This document shows, piece after piece, positions 22,469 through 32,997 of a stretch of 64,000 nt of DNA. How positions within the stretch are numbered: the first letter of the stretch is position 1; every line of letters starts with the position of its first letter. The translations under genes and the position numbers were made by a program. Origin of the DNA: Emiliania huxleyi CCMP1516 (taxonomy: Eukaryota; Haptophyta; Isochrysidales; Noelaerhabdaceae); the NCBI RefSeq assembly GCF_000372725.1, contig NW_005197351.1, positions 77,669 to 141,668 of the forward strand, given 5' to 3'. The notes under the pieces are model-generated. The model was given only the letters and a program-made list of their open reading frames with translations, did not search any database and was not told the DNA's origin.

Positions 22469-23379
22469 TGATCCAGGCCGAGAAGCACGAGAGCGGCAAC
22501 GCCATGAAGACGCTTCTCGTTGTCACCGCCGCTTTCGGTGCCCGCACCTGAACCACCATGCTGAGCATTCCATCCCCTGATCCTTTCCCCCTGATGCATG
22601 CCCGCCGGGTGTCCCTCACACTCTCGGGGTGGCAGCGACCACCTGCTCAGGGTACCTCCTTGCCCTCGGTTTCCACCCCCAAACACTTTCCTCTCGCATG
22701 CGAACGCTTGTGGACGATGCTACCGGTTGCCACACCCAAACCGCGCCTGCCTACGCAGGCGGGGCGATGGTCGGCACGCTCGCCATCAACACCATGGCAC
22801 CGCCGGCGGCGCTCAAGGAGGTCCACCCGGCCGCAAAGATGCAAACGTTCAGGAAGGTGCGCCTCGCACCTCCGCCAGCTCGTTGAGGCGACCGCGTATT
22901 GGAGAGGTGTCCCGACCCGCCACGAACAAATGCAGGTGGAGGCGGAGAAGATGAAGACGTGGCTCTCGACGACGACCCTGTCTGCGGAGGACCAAGAGAA
23001 GGTGGTGAAGGCGGCGGAGGCAGGTGGGCACTTTGAGACCCTTCGAATCGCGAGAGACCCCACAACGTATCACATAAACGCACAACCCCGGGACGTATCC
23101 ACACTGCTGCGACTGGCCCAGGATCCTAGCCCCAATGCCCTGCTGCGACTGCCAGCGCCCTCCTCCATCCGACCCCCCCCCCCCCCCTGGGCAGCTTACC
23201 CCAAGGAGAAGCAGTGGATGTTCCCGCTCGACTACTCATTCTGCGATACGTACAAACTCACCATGCTTCCTGGGCAGGTCGACGACTTCCTGGGCATGTC
23301 GTTCCCGATCAAGAATGCCCTCTGCGAGTCGAAAGCCTGCCGCCTAGAAGCGCGAGGGTCCGACAAACCCTCGCGCTGA
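22469..23379 (+). CDS. Small hypothetical protein with one hydrophobic segment
   Basis: Four exons join in frame: 22469-22537, 22759-22855, 22936-23023 and 23195-23379, all with GT-AG introns, giving about 145 residues. The protein reads MIQAEKHESGNAMKTLLVVT, then a membrane-spanning AAFGGAMVGTLAINTM. A charged helix follows (KVEAEKMKTWLSTT, DQEKVVKAAEAAYP), then a C-terminus rich in aromatics (QWMFPLDYSFCDTYKL, VDDFLGMSFPIKNAL). The first junction places the stop of exon 1 inside the intron and rebuilds a clean transmembrane helix, which supports the model. The third intron includes a poly-C run. No family is recognised. Confidence 0.5.
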
Positions 23380-25391
23380 ACGTAATAGTTTGGTGACGAT
23401 TGAGTCACGGTTGCCCCGGTGGGTTGGGTTTGTCGGTCCCTCTCCTCGCGTTGTTGTCGGATAATCTACATAGCCGCTGCGCGGCTATCTCCGAGTACGC
23501 GACGGGTCGGCGGCCCTGGAGGGAGAGGGCCGGCGGCGAAACAGCTCGAAGATGGAAGAAAGGGAGGGGGGCCGGCGTAAAAAGCCGTAGGTGAGCAGGT
23601 CGGACGGGATCTGGTACTGGATGAAGAGGTCAAGCAGGGGGTTGCCTAACGTTAATTTGGGGCCTAACAGTTGCGCTATTGTTGGCTGAAATCCTCAACG
23701 TTGTTCAAGTGTTCAGAGTTCACCCCGCAGCCCATGCTGTTACTGTTTGTTACTGTTGTTGCTGTTGTTCAGCGGCCAGCAAGCAGAAAGTGGCAAAAAA
23801 CCCGGGTAAAACCCGGAAAAAAATTGAATATTCTTATCTTCTGCCTTGCCTCCGACGCTAGAGACAGTCACCACGGATACATACGTCCGTGGGAGTGCCC
23901 CCCTCCCCCACCTGCCCTGCTTACACAGATAACATGCCCCGAGAACGGCGACATTTGGCGGGGGGAACCAGGGAAGGAGGTTCGGGTTAGTCTTTCTTTT
24001 GTCCTCTCGGGGGAATGTTCTCTCGGCGCCCATGGCCTTCTGAGGTTTCGTACTAATGACGTTCTTCTTGGCACTTCGGGCGTCGGTGTGTGCGTATCTG
24101 TGGTGTCTAATTCCTCCGGTATGCTATATAGGTTTCCCGAACAGAGATCTCCTTTTGAAAGGAAGAGTATCTTGCTGGAAGCCTTCCCGCTGGCGGGAGG
24201 TCCCCAGTTCGAAACCTGGTCGACCCTTATATTTTTTGTTCACACCTGAGCGGGCTCAATTTTGCTCAGATGCTCCTACGAATACGAACTCGAGTCCTCA
24301 CGCTTAGGGCTTGGTGTGTGTTCGTTATTACCCGCACAGGGCACTGGAGATCGTCGTGGGGTGTGGGACCTTTTCTTTGAAAAGTTCGCCCTCCGCATGG
24401 AGAGACGCCCCGGCCACAATCATCGCCCTCCGGGCAGAACCACAAACTCTCACACACGCCAACACACGCGCGCCCGGCGCCCCTCATGCCCTTCTCCACG
24501 CACACCGCGTGAAAACCACGCGTACGTCCCGCGCGCACGCAAACACACGCGCAGCGCCCAGAAACCTGTGTCATGGGCGTAAGCCCTGTGCTGGCACCCC
24601 ATGGCCGTCCCGCGCCGCCCGCACCAGCCACGCGCCTCTCGCACCATCAGAGCTAGCCGCACGACCACTCACGCCGCGACGCGCGCGCCGCAGTGAACCT
24701 CACTGACAGTCCACGCCTTCTGCCAGGCGCCTGCACACTGCTTCAGGCACCATGTCCTACCAGAGCGCGCCGCGCCCGGCACGACGCAGCTCCACCGCGC
24801 GAGGCGCGCGCGGCGGCACGCCGCGCGCGGCGGCCGCCGCGCACGCGCCCCGCCACCCGACCAGATCTGCTGCACAGCCTGCCAGCAGGCTGTGCAGCAG
24901 ACCTGCTGGACACTCAGCACATACGCACGCTCGCGCCGCCCGCCCACTACACGCGGCTGACCGCTGACTGCACCCCGCGACAGCGCCCCGTTCCACCAGG
25001 CTAGGCGCGCTGGCACGCCGCGCGCGCTCCCAGCAAGATCTTGAAATGCAAAAAGTCAACTCAGCGTTCTGAGTTGAAAAATGCAATCTGAATTGATTTT
25101 TTTGCAACTCAAGTGTCAAGATTCCCTCTGCATCTCAAATTGCGGGGTTTCCACACCCTGACCCTGACGGTTGATGACAACACTTGTGGTTGTCCTACGG
25201 TTGTGCAACTGAGACGCAGGCGTCAGGGTCCTACCCCTTTATGCTATTAGTACACCTAGGGACCGCGTGGGGTGGGCGGCGAGCCGCGCATTGGCTGACA
25301 ATGTGCCGGTTTACCAGGGCGCAGGGCCCAGTCGCGCGAGCCCCGCGCGACCCCGCCAACCCGTCTATGTAAACCGAGCGCGACGGAATTA
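23380..25391. other. 2-kb stretch without a supported gene
   Basis: Frames are short and compositionally random. Notable contents are a CCCGGGTAAAACCCGG-type palindromic patch near 23800 and a GC-rich block around 24660-25030 with two strong inverted repeats. One of these is a perfect 16-bp hairpin at 24867-24900. Confidence 0.5.
24867..24900. repeat. Perfect 16-bp inverted repeat with 2-nt loop
   Basis: CTGCTGCACAGCCTGC, then CA, then its exact reverse complement. A second palindromic patch (GCGCGCGGCG / CGCCGCGCGC with GCA between) lies at about 24805-24828. It could extrude as a cruciform or mark a hairpin transcript. Confidence 0.85.
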
Positions 25392-26948
25392 CTAGCGCCG
25401 CCTCCAGTCGTTCCTCCTGTACTTGTAGCACGTGACCCCGCTCTCAGAGGAGCCACCTTCGTTCCGGTGGCAGAGCGGCGTCACGCGGAAGCCGCCGGCC
25501 TCCGTGTACTCGAGCTTGATGTTGTAGCGCATCGAGCCCATAAAGGCCGCCACGTCCGCCTCGTGCTCGGCCCTGGACTCGGGCGTGGCGTGCTGCCCGC
25601 CCGGGTGCTGCGCGTGCTGCAGGAGAAGGGAGTGCCGGAGCACGGCGTACCAGTAGCAGCTTATCGCACCTTGGCCCAGCTGCTCGGCGGCAAAGCGCTG
25701 CCCGGCGGCGGCGATGCGCGCCGCCGCTGCCTCGCCCTCGGCGCTCTCGTAGTAGGCGAGCTTTGCCCGCAGATCTGGCAGCAACTTTGTGCGAAAGTCG
25801 CGCGTGATAAGATCTTCATTCTTGCTCCATATCTTGGAGAGCCGGATCGGCACGTGCGTCTTGTGGGCCTGCAGCGCTGGGTAGTAGAACTCCTCGCAGG
25901 AGGAGTCGATCAGCAGCACAAGCGAGCCGCAAGCGAGCTTGTACTTGAGCGACGCCGAGTAAGCGTTGCCCTCGAGATGCAGCAGGTAGCGCGAGCGGCA
26001 TTGCTCCGTCAGGTTGAGGCGATACGCGCGCTTGCGGGCGCCGCAGCACGTGTCCTGCACGTCTAGTGGCACGGCCGTCTCGTTTCGCGCACATGCCACC
26101 AGGTTCGGCACGAGCGCGCGCCTCACCCGCGAGCCCGAGACGGTGCCGCGAAAGGTGAGGCGGCGCTGTCGCAGCCTCCACGCCTGCCTGCCTTCGGCAC
26201 CCTGTCTCAAGCGGCGCGAGATGGCAGCCCAGCTGGTGTTAGGCTCGCGGCCGCTCAGCTTGCCGTACGAATGGAAAGTGAAGTCTGGCACCGGGATCTC
26301 GGCTTGCGTCCGCTGGCCGCACATTGTGAAATGCGGCAGCCGGTGCTTGTTCCGCCTCTCTCTGCGGCGGCCGAGTATGGGGAAGTCGAGCATTGTCCAA
26401 AAGAGGTGGACTGGTTCGCTCAGTCGCGGGAGCAGATCCGCCTGGTGACGTGCCATCGCGGCTAGGGCTGGTGCCGCGAGCCCCTCCATCGACTTGGCGC
26501 CGCCAGCCCAAAGGAGAAGCGCTGTCGGCGTGGAGCCGTTGTAGTACAGCGAGGCGAGGCCCTTGAATTTCTTCTCCGCAGGGCCGTGCGCCGCAAACGA
26601 CTCGTTGAGCAGGTCAAAGGTGCGCTGGCGCGGACCCGCACGCATCGTCTCCATGGCCCAGTTGTGGTGGAACTCGAACCGTCTTTCGACCGACGGCATA
26701 ATCCATGGGTGAAGAGCATTGCAGCGCTCCTCCATGTCCGAGGGTGTCGCAAAGAGCCGGGAGAGGCTCTCCGCATACTGCGCCGCCGCACCATCAGCAA
26801 GCCTACTTGGCCCGCCAAGGTCGGACAGCGCGGCCTTCCGGGTTGTTTGCGGTAGCAGATGACGCGAAACAGGCATGTGTATCGAAGCCAAAGACCCTGC
26901 ACGGCGGTTTACCTCGCTGAAGACCTCGCTGAAGGCGGTCTGTTTCAT
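25392..26948 (-). CDS. GT90 (CAP10/POGLUT-like) glycosyltransferase
   Basis: Single-exon gene of 518 residues. The C-terminal half carries the CAP10 signature: SRYLLHLEGNAYSASLKYKL, ACGSLVLLIDSS, EFYYPALQAHKTHVPI. This equals the family's Y.....G...S.R.K.L...GS.V......EFY...L....HY.P. Upstream are MLDFPILGRRR and FRGTVSGSRVRR, matching the family's F.G......R. segment. GT90 enzymes transfer glucose or xylose in the secretory pathway (protein O-glucosyltransferase, capsule xylosyltransferase). The N-terminus lacks an obvious signal anchor, so the start or an upstream exon may be missed. The donor sugar is not deducible. Confidence 0.78.
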   Translation of the reverse strand: MKQTAFSEVFSEVNRRAGSLASIHMPVSRHLLPQTTRKAALSDLGGPSRLADGAAAQYAESLSRLFATPSDMEERCNALHPWIMPSVERRFEFHHNWAMETMRAGPRQRTFDLLNESFAAHGPAEKKFKGLASLYYNGSTPTALLLWAGGAKSMEGLAAPALAAMARHQADLLPRLSEPVHLFWTMLDFPILGRRRERRNKHRLPHFTMCGQRTQAEIPVPDFTFHSYGKLSGREPNTSWAAISRRLRQGAEGRQAWRLRQRRLTFRGTVSGSRVRRALVPNLVACARNETAVPLDVQDTCCGARKRAYRLNLTEQCRSRYLLHLEGNAYSASLKYKLACGSLVLLIDSSCEEFYYPALQAHKTHVPIRLSKIWSKNEDLITRDFRTKLLPDLRAKLAYYESAEGEAAAARIAAAGQRFAAEQLGQGAISCYWYAVLRHSLLLQHAQHPGGQHATPESRAEHEADVAAFMGSMRYNIKLEYTEAGGFRVTPLCHRNEGGSSESGVTCYKYRRNDWRRR

Positions 26949-26954
26949 AAAATT

Positions 26955-27332
26955 TCAGGGCGCCGCGTTGCCCCGAATTCTTTCCGCAAGCTGCCACGCC
27001 TGAGCCTCCTCATCAGCGCTCGAGTTAAACACACGAATCGGAACGCCGGAAACGCCCGGGAGTAGGCGTACCGCAAATCCAGATGCAGCCTGCGTCTTCG
27101 GATGTTCGGAACCTTCACCAGACGGCCACCCAGGATCGATCGGGTGTTTGGCGACCACGTTTTGAACGGCTGTTGTCAGGGCATTCACATCACAAGCTGC
27201 GCCCGTGTAGATGTTTGCGATGGCAATCCCAGGCCACTCCATCATGGTTGCGTCATACTCGGCCAAGTTGATGTAGCCTTCGGGGTTGCCAGTTTCGTCT
27301 ATCAGGGGCTGCTTCATGCTTGTATCGGCCAT
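26955..27332 (-). pseudogene. N-terminal fragment of a CoA-dependent acyltransferase/condensation-like protein
   Basis: About 125 residues: MADTSMKQPLIDETGNPEGY, then IANIYTGAACDVNALTTAVQ and NVVAKHP. The pattern D...L..A...V...HP is the first helix of the chloramphenicol-acetyltransferase-like superfamily (condensation, BAHD, wax synthase). No HHxxxDG follows and the frame stops next to the GT90 start, so it is a fragment or a first exon. The family call is weak. Confidence 0.35.
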
Positions 27333-27447
27333 CGGCAAGAGACCGACGATGAAGACGCGCGACCGTGCACAGCTTGTCAACGAAGCAAACACTTAGTCTT
27401 CGGAAGATGAGCGCGCGCGACACAGCGCAGACCAGGTCTATCCACAC

Positions 27448-27684
27448 TCACGGAGTGGTCCTGTGGTGGGGATCGGAGTGGTCTGACCGTGTGGAATGGT
27501 CCTGGTCGAGGCCCTCTGTAGCATCGTGAGGCGTCCCTCTTCTCTCGCTCGAGAGATGGTCATCTGAACCCGAATCCTCGGTGTCCAGCAAGTGGAGTTC
27601 TAGTCGTACGCGGTCCTTCCGCGGTTTGGTCGCGGGAGATAGGTTGCCCGCAGTGCCGCGGGCCTCCTCAGCCGAGGAAGACAT
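27448..27684 (-). CDS. Short hydrophilic hypothetical protein
   Basis: 78 residues, MSSSAEEARGTAGNLSPATK then DRVRLELHLLDTEDSGSDD and a His/Asp/Ser-rich tail. A TATAAATA sequence lies directly before its ATG, too close for a TATA box of this start. No homology is recognised. Confidence 0.25.
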   Translation of the reverse strand: MSSSAEEARGTAGNLSPATKPRKDRVRLELHLLDTEDSGSDDHLSSERRGTPHDATEGLDQDHSTRSDHSDPHHRTTP

Positions 27685-27937
27685 ATTTATAGAGAGTACT
27701 CAAAGTACGAAGGCGTAGTTATACACCGGTGGGGGAGTGGCGCAATTATGCACCGAGTTGTGACACCACAACAGCAAAGAGGTCGACTGTCTCGCAGCGC
27801 GGCGGCCCAGCGAAAGCAGTCAGAGACTATGACGTGCCAAACTTGCACAACGGGAGTTGGGGAAGCGTGACGTGCCACTATTTGGGCATGGGAATCCGGG
27901 GACATGGGAATACGGCGGACTATTTATCACTCTGGAA

Positions 27938-27938
27938 T

Positions 27939-27984
<46 letters not shown>

Positions 27985-27991
27985 GAGAGAA
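27938..27991 (+). repeat. (GA)n microsatellite
   Basis: About 54 bases of nearly uninterrupted GA repeats upstream of the ubiquitin-like fusion gene. Confidence 0.9.
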
Positions 27992-28430
27992 GGAAGAATA
28001 ATAGGTGAAGCTTCTCGATACAGGTCAGGCTACTGGTCCTCGTGAGAGTCCTCGTGCCTCACCTCCTGCGACAGGTCCACCCTCAGCCTGCGGCGCGATA
28101 GCAGACAGCAGCACAGGGAATTCCACAACGCGGACCCAAACTATCGTTTATAACCACTTCGTACAATTAATAATGAGGTGCATGTCGCATCACACACTGT
28201 GCGCTGCCGATTTGGTTTCTCTAAAGATACACACGCACCGACCGCGCGTCCGCTCGGCAGTGCGTCGCTCTGCAGGCCCTACCAACAACATACCTACCAT
28301 CTATCTCCTGCCACCCCGTGCGCCCCTGCAAGCAGATACGTTGTTTCCTGCGTTCACTCGTGCACACAAGAAAGAACCAGAAAAAGAAATTCCGGCGCAG
28401 CGCACGCCTTCTTCCCACCGCGCAGGCATC

Positions 28431-29618
28431 ATGGAGCCAGACTACAATGCGGCAAACGATCTCGTCAAACGCGTGATGGCTGGTCTCGGCAAGTTCGAGC
28501 ACCCCAGTACGCGCCTGCTGGCGGATGCTGCCTGGCTTGCGACAGCCAGGGCGGGAGCTGCGCAAGCTCGGCTACCGCTGCAGCTGACGTTGCAAACACT
28601 CACTGGACGTGCGATTCAGGTCGAGGCACATGGAAACTGGAGCACGCTCGACCTGTTCAACGCGATCTCAGTCCAGGAAGGCATCCCAGTTGACCAACTG
28701 CGCTTGCTGCACGCCAACACCGACAGGCAACTGAGTCTCCACGACGCTCACGACCTACATGGGCAGGGCATCACAAACGACGCCGTCCTCACGCTAGTGC
28801 TTCGGCTGCGTGGTGGCTGCTACCGCACGGGGTTTCCTTTCCAGATCTTGGTGACGCCTGGCATCGACGCAACAGAGGTGGACTGCCGGCAACGGGAGAT
28901 TGTCATCGACGTGGACATGCGCCCTGCGATCGCCCTTGCGCATCGTGAGGAGCAGCGGCTAGCTTCGCATCCGCCCTTCCCTGGGTTCAGGGGCCCGTAT
29001 AATCTCGAACGCACGGCCCTTGAGCATCTGGATACGCTAGCATTGTTTCGCATCGGGCTCACGTGCATTCGGCGCACGCTCACCCGCCGAGAGGGCACCG
29101 AGGTGCACCGCTGGGACTACGACTGCATCATGGTGCTCGCGCTCGTGCTTCGGCAGTACGAGGTGCCTGCGGATATCTGCCGGCGCATCATTGACGCCGT
29201 GGTGCTGCCGCCGGAGGAGTGGGAGTCGGGCGAGCAGGTAGCGCTGCAGCAGCGGTTCGAAATGGCCGCGCTAGAGCGGGGAACTTTGAGACTTCGCGCC
29301 TCTGCTCCTCAACCGAGGACTCTAGCGCCCCCTGTTCCTTTGCTCCAGCCGCACCGGCACTACCGAGTTGACCTGCTCGACTCCTCAAATTGCGCTGAGC
29401 GCTTCTTCGTCCAGCCCTTCCCGCGGCGAGAGACAGGTTCGACAGCCGGGGTCAATCTCCAGTCCAGCCTCAGGTCTATCGCGAGTCGATCGTGGCACTT
29501 CCGGACTGGACGGAGCTCCGCCACGGAAGTGCTCCACCACATGCTGCCGGCACTTCGGGTCGGTGCGACAGCCAGAAACTCCACCGCGATCCCGCTGACG
29601 CACGAAATCGGCTTCTAG
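28431..29618 (+). CDS. Ubiquitin-like domain fusion protein with internal LRLRGG
   Basis: 395 residues, single exon. After a 47-residue leader, a ubiquitin-like domain spans about 48-129: LPLQLTLQTLTGRAIQVEA, IPVDQLRLLHANTDRQLS, DAVLTLVLRLRGG. It ends in LRLRGG followed by Cys130, the arrangement of ubiquitin-fold precursors cleaved by deubiquitinases. The C-terminal 265 residues form a mostly helical, unrecognised domain (DYDCIMVLALVLRQYEVPAD, ICRRIIDAVVLP). The ATG at 28431 is favoured over an upstream in-frame one at 28005 because it follows a CTTCTTCCCACC leader and begins normal protein composition. Whether the Ubl is released or stays attached is unknown. Confidence 0.68.
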   Translation: MEPDYNAANDLVKRVMAGLGKFEHPSTRLLADAAWLATARAGAAQARLPLQLTLQTLTGRAIQVEAHGNWSTLDLFNAISVQEGIPVDQLRLLHANTDRQLSLHDAHDLHGQGITNDAVLTLVLRLRGGCYRTGFPFQILVTPGIDATEVDCRQREIVIDVDMRPAIALAHREEQRLASHPPFPGFRGPYNLERTALEHLDTLALFRIGLTCIRRTLTRREGTEVHRWDYDCIMVLALVLRQYEVPADICRRIIDAVVLPPEEWESGEQVALQQRFEMAALERGTLRLRASAPQPRTLAPPVPLLQPHRHYRVDLLDSSNCAERFFVQPFPRRETGSTAGVNLQSSLRSIASRSWHFRTGRSSATEVLHHMLPALRVGATARNSTAIPLTHEIGF

Positions 29619-29643
29619 CCATGCCAGCGCGTGTGTCTATACA

Positions 29644-30624
29644 CTACTTAGAGAACAAGTACAAGTACAGGCGCGGACTGGCACGCGAGAAAAGGAACAT
29701 CTTCACCACACACAGCAGCCGGTCCACATGACGCGCGCTAGGGCTGTTGCTTGCGCTCGGTCTCAAACGCGTGCACGTCGTCGCCGGACATGCCCGCCTT
29801 GCTGCGCTTCCAGGAGGCCCCGCGCCGGCGTTTGCGCCAGCGTTTGCGACGAAGCGCTTGGTGCCCGAGAGCGCCGCGATGCTGCGCGGCGCCGCCTCGA
29901 GGGCGTCGAAGCGCCGGTACTTGAAGTCGGTGCCGAAGAAGTCCGCAACCTTGTAATCGTCGCCAGAGCCCTCGATGGCGCCCTCGGCTTGCGCCTCGGT
30001 AGTGATCTCGTTGGCCTTGAACGCGTTCTGGCGCCACCAGAGCTCGCGGTCTGCGGCGCGGTGGAGCCGCGTGTCAATGCGAGGTCTCTGAGGGCGCGCG
30101 CGCGGCGCTGCGGCAGTCGGGGGAGGGAGGGCCCCGGGCGCCCACGCACATCGGTCCTTCTTGCCGTCGACCGCGATGTCGTCGCCGTCAAAGGACTGGC
30201 CCACCAGGCCGTGCGGCGCCACCACCTTGCCCGTCTTGGGGTTGGGCGCGAGCGGGTCGCGCAGCGGCGAAAACGAGAGGTCGACCTGCTTCTTGCCGCT
30301 CGTGGCGGAGCGCTGGATGAGGCGCGCGGTCGCATCAATGGCCCAGCCGGCGGTGCGCACGTGCAGGACCTCAGTGTTGTCGTTTTGCGTCACGGCGATG
30401 GAGAGGTCTTCCACCACGAGGGGCGGCTGGCCGGGCAGCACTCGCCTCGTGCCGCCCTCGAGGCCGTGGACGATCGGCGTGGGCGGCATGTTGGGCGTAA
30501 ACTCGATGCGGACGGTCCGGCCGGTGGCCTCGGTGACGGCCTTGATGAAGACGTCCGTGACGAACGTGCCGCGCACCTTGAGGACCAGGTCCGAGAGGAA
30601 GAAGGCGCACGCCTGTATAACCAA
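29644..30624 (-). CDS. Conserved-looking hypothetical protein with an HGLVGQSFDGDD motif
   Basis: 326 residues. The N-terminal half is beta-rich with paired strands (GTFVTDVFIKAVTEATGR, LVVEDLSIAVTQNDN, KKQVDLSFSPLRDP). The centre reads VVAPHGLVGQSFDGDDIAVD and the distal part EGAIEGSGDDYKVADFFG, TDFKYRRFDALE. The HG..GQS.DGD pattern resembles a module I associate with secreted proteins of marine algae, but I cannot name the family. The C-terminal 60 residues look like read-through beyond the real end or an unspliced intron. The start may lie in an upstream exon. Confidence 0.5.
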   Translation of the reverse strand: MVIQACAFFLSDLVLKVRGTFVTDVFIKAVTEATGRTVRIEFTPNMPPTPIVHGLEGGTRRVLPGQPPLVVEDLSIAVTQNDNTEVLHVRTAGWAIDATARLIQRSATSGKKQVDLSFSPLRDPLAPNPKTGKVVAPHGLVGQSFDGDDIAVDGKKDRCAWAPGALPPPTAAAPRARPQRPRIDTRLHRAADRELWWRQNAFKANEITTEAQAEGAIEGSGDDYKVADFFGTDFKYRRFDALEAAPRSIAALSGTKRFVANAGANAGAGPPGSAARRACPATTCTRLRPSASNSPSARHVDRLLCVVKMFLFSRASPRLYLYLFSK

Positions 30625-31017
30625 CTCTCAGGGGCAGTAGGTGGGCGAGCCTCGAGCGCGCTCATCTCGATCGTCAAGGCGTCGCTACGCGCGGTCTTCC
30701 GCGGGGGGAGCTTCGTCGACGGGTGCGGGATCGCGGCGCAGTCAGTGCCGTGGCGATGCCTCCGGCTGTTGCGGCGGGCGGCTTGCTGCTCGCGGCGATG
30801 GCGAAAAACTCGTCTCGCCGCACACCAAGGGCTTATGCTCTGGCGAGATGTGAGGCGCATGCGCCCGGGGGGAGGGCGCATGCGTAACGACGCTGCTAGA
30901 GATGCCTTTCGGGGCCCAGAGATAAAACTTCTGACCTAGTAGCATCCACCAGCCCAGATCCACCTGGCCCAGACATTTTTTTCTCAGCTCTTCTGTCTGG
31001 GAGTGTGCTGAGGTCTT

Positions 31018-31229
31018 GAGCACTTGAGCACTGGATAGGGTCGATTCCGCATGGTACGGGACCCCTCGATCGTCTCGCCCTCCCTCGCTGGTGTGTTCAT
31101 TGGGGGAGGGGTCAAAACAAACACGGTACAGGATCGAGGTGCACGCTGCTGAAGCACTGTCGTCCCCCCTCTCCATCGTCTCACTTGGGAGACGTCGGCG
31201 ATGATGGCGGTGTGACCGATCGAGCTACA
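31018..31229 (-). repeat. SINE-like repeat, copy 2 (full length)
   Basis: On the minus strand it starts TGTAGCTCGATCGGTCACAC, close to a tRNA A box (TRGYNNARNNGG, 11 of 12). About 70 bases on is a B-box-like CTCGATCC. The body is shared with 44462-44653 and 4033-4163. It ends GACCCTATCCAGTGCTCAAG. Size, polymerase-III-like boxes and dispersed copies suggest a tRNA-derived SINE. Confidence 0.55.
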
Positions 31230-31536
31230 ACCTACATACACATACAAACCCTCGGCACATCCAGGGAGAGAGATTTTCAGCAATACCTTAAAGACAATAC
31301 CAAACAACTCAACACTCACACGTCATTTGCATCCAGGGCCGGGGGAGCTACGAGACCGCCCGGGTACGAATGAGGCATGGCCATGTGGAACCCGAACTTG
31401 AGGATCTGAACCTGCAAACCCATTCCGCGCCAAACCACCTTGAACCCTCCCCGAAGGTGCAATGGGAGTGAACCCGAGTGAAACTAGTGGAAAGCACGCG
31501 CGTCCACTTCATAGGTGTGTTAAGAGAGCCTGAAGC

Positions 31537-32997
31537 ATGAGCACGGGCCTGTGCGCCACCGGCTTGCGGCTCCGTGATGTCTGCTGCGACTCCTCCAACG
31601 TCTCCGCCTGCGACGCCGCTGCAATCCACCGGTCTGCGCGCCCGTGCCTGGCCTCGAGAGACGTGGGTTGCCTCCTCCAGCCAGACCGGACCAGAGCCGC
31701 AGCCATCTTGTGCTACTGGCATCGGACTCTGCAGGCCGGGGGAGTAGGCTGCCCCACGCCTCCGTGGACCTCTGCCGCCGCCGCCAAGTGTGTCGATGAC
31801 GCAATCTGGTATGATGCCGAGAAGTCTAAGACAACAGTCAGCTGGGCGAGGGCATCCATCCTGCAGAGCTGCACCGGAATCGGCGCCGTTGACTACCGTG
31901 CCTCGCAGCCGTCGACCGTGGCGGTGCCTCGTGTGCGTGCAGAGGCGCTGGCGCCACATGCCCAGTGCCCGGTGCGCAGAGGCGAGAGGTTGCCCGAGGT
32001 CTGGATGGCGCTGATCCTGCACGTGGAGGCGGACTGGCAGGGTTCCCGCCTTCGCTACTGGGTGGCCTGGCACTTGGCTTTGGGCGCGAGCCGCATCCTC
32101 GTCTACGACAACGGCAGCAGCAACCCAGAGCTAATCCTGAGCGCGCTGCGCCCGTTCGGCTCGCGGGCCGCCTACGTCTGGTTCCCCGGCGATCGCCGGC
32201 AGACTGACGCCTACGACGACGCGCTCCGGAAAGCCGGAGGCGGGGGGCGGGATATCTTTGTGGGATGCCTCGACCTCGACGAGTTTGCGGTCCCCCACCG
32301 CGACGGCTGTCTTCCCCGCCTGCTCCAGCCGTGCGCGGCCCGGCCGGATTGCGGAGGGATTCGCCTCAACACGCGGGCAACGTCGGCTCACGGCACCGTT
32401 GGAACCCCTCGCGGCTCGCCGCTGCAGGAGGTCGAGTACAGCCTCGGCTCATTCAGACCAGCCTGCTGCTTCGTCAAGAGCTTTGTGCGGCCGGCGACGC
32501 ACCTGCGGTGGAAGACGCCGCACGCGACGGTGACGAGGAACGGCTCGTGCCTGATGGACGAGCGGCTGAGCTGCCCGGGCACCCCGCCAGGCGCAGGCGT
32601 GCCCTTTGTGCGCGAGCCGCTGACTGGCGAGCGGGCCTTTGTGCTGCACGTCCAGTGCGCGACCCTCCTGCAGTGGGTGCTCAAGCGCTCGCTCACGGGC
32701 CGGGTGGACGGCGGGAGGTGTCCCGCCTGCGGCAGGCCGCTCCACGTGATTGCGAGCGAGTTTCGGCGCAAATGCGAGGTCAACGAGGAGTCGCCAGCGA
32801 ATCGCGGCGGCAACGGCTCCATCCCGGAGGCCGCCCGCTGCATGCCGTCCTGGTGGCCCTGCGCAGCGGCTCGGTCAAGTGCGAGCTTCCGTGCGGCCGA
32901 GCAGCGCTTTGAGGTGCGGCGTGGGGCGGCGCTCGCCCTGGTGCGGAGGCTCGACGTCCTCGTGACCGGAGGGGGAGAGGGAGGTGTTGTCGTGTGA
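31537..32997 (+). CDS. GT92 (DUF23)-like glycosyltransferase
   Basis: Up to 486 residues in one exon. The catalytic region reads VAWHLALGASRILVYDNGSS, then Q.DAY, then FVGCLDLDEFAVP with the metal-binding DLDE. Next come GGIRLNTRAT, FVKSFVRPATHLRWKTPHA and LHVQCATLLQW. This is the order found in GT92 and related Glyco_tranf_2_4 enzymes (EW..LG....YDN.S, D.DEF, HK...P..). The N-terminal 150 residues are Cys-rich without a clear membrane anchor, so the start is uncertain. Expected location is Golgi or ER; substrate unknown. Confidence 0.72.
   Translation: MSTGLCATGLRLRDVCCDSSNVSACDAAAIHRSARPCLASRDVGCLLQPDRTRAAAILCYWHRTLQAGGVGCPTPPWTSAAAAKCVDDAIWYDAEKSKTTVSWARASILQSCTGIGAVDYRASQPSTVAVPRVRAEALAPHAQCPVRRGERLPEVWMALILHVEADWQGSRLRYWVAWHLALGASRILVYDNGSSNPELILSALRPFGSRAAYVWFPGDRRQTDAYDDALRKAGGGGRDIFVGCLDLDEFAVPHRDGCLPRLLQPCAARPDCGGIRLNTRATSAHGTVGTPRGSPLQEVEYSLGSFRPACCFVKSFVRPATHLRWKTPHATVTRNGSCLMDERLSCPGTPPGAGVPFVREPLTGERAFVLHVQCATLLQWVLKRSLTGRVDGGRCPACGRPLHVIASEFRRKCEVNEESPANRGGNGSIPEAARCMPSWWPCAAARSSASFRAAEQRFEVRRGAALALVRRLDVLVTGGGEGGVVV

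Noticed and set aside
24140..24240. tRNA-like arm: CCAGTTCGAAACCTGG with a strong hairpin just before it and T-run after
   Set aside because: A cloverleaf with acceptor stem, D arm and a 7-nt anticodon loop could not be built; the T-loop length is also wrong.
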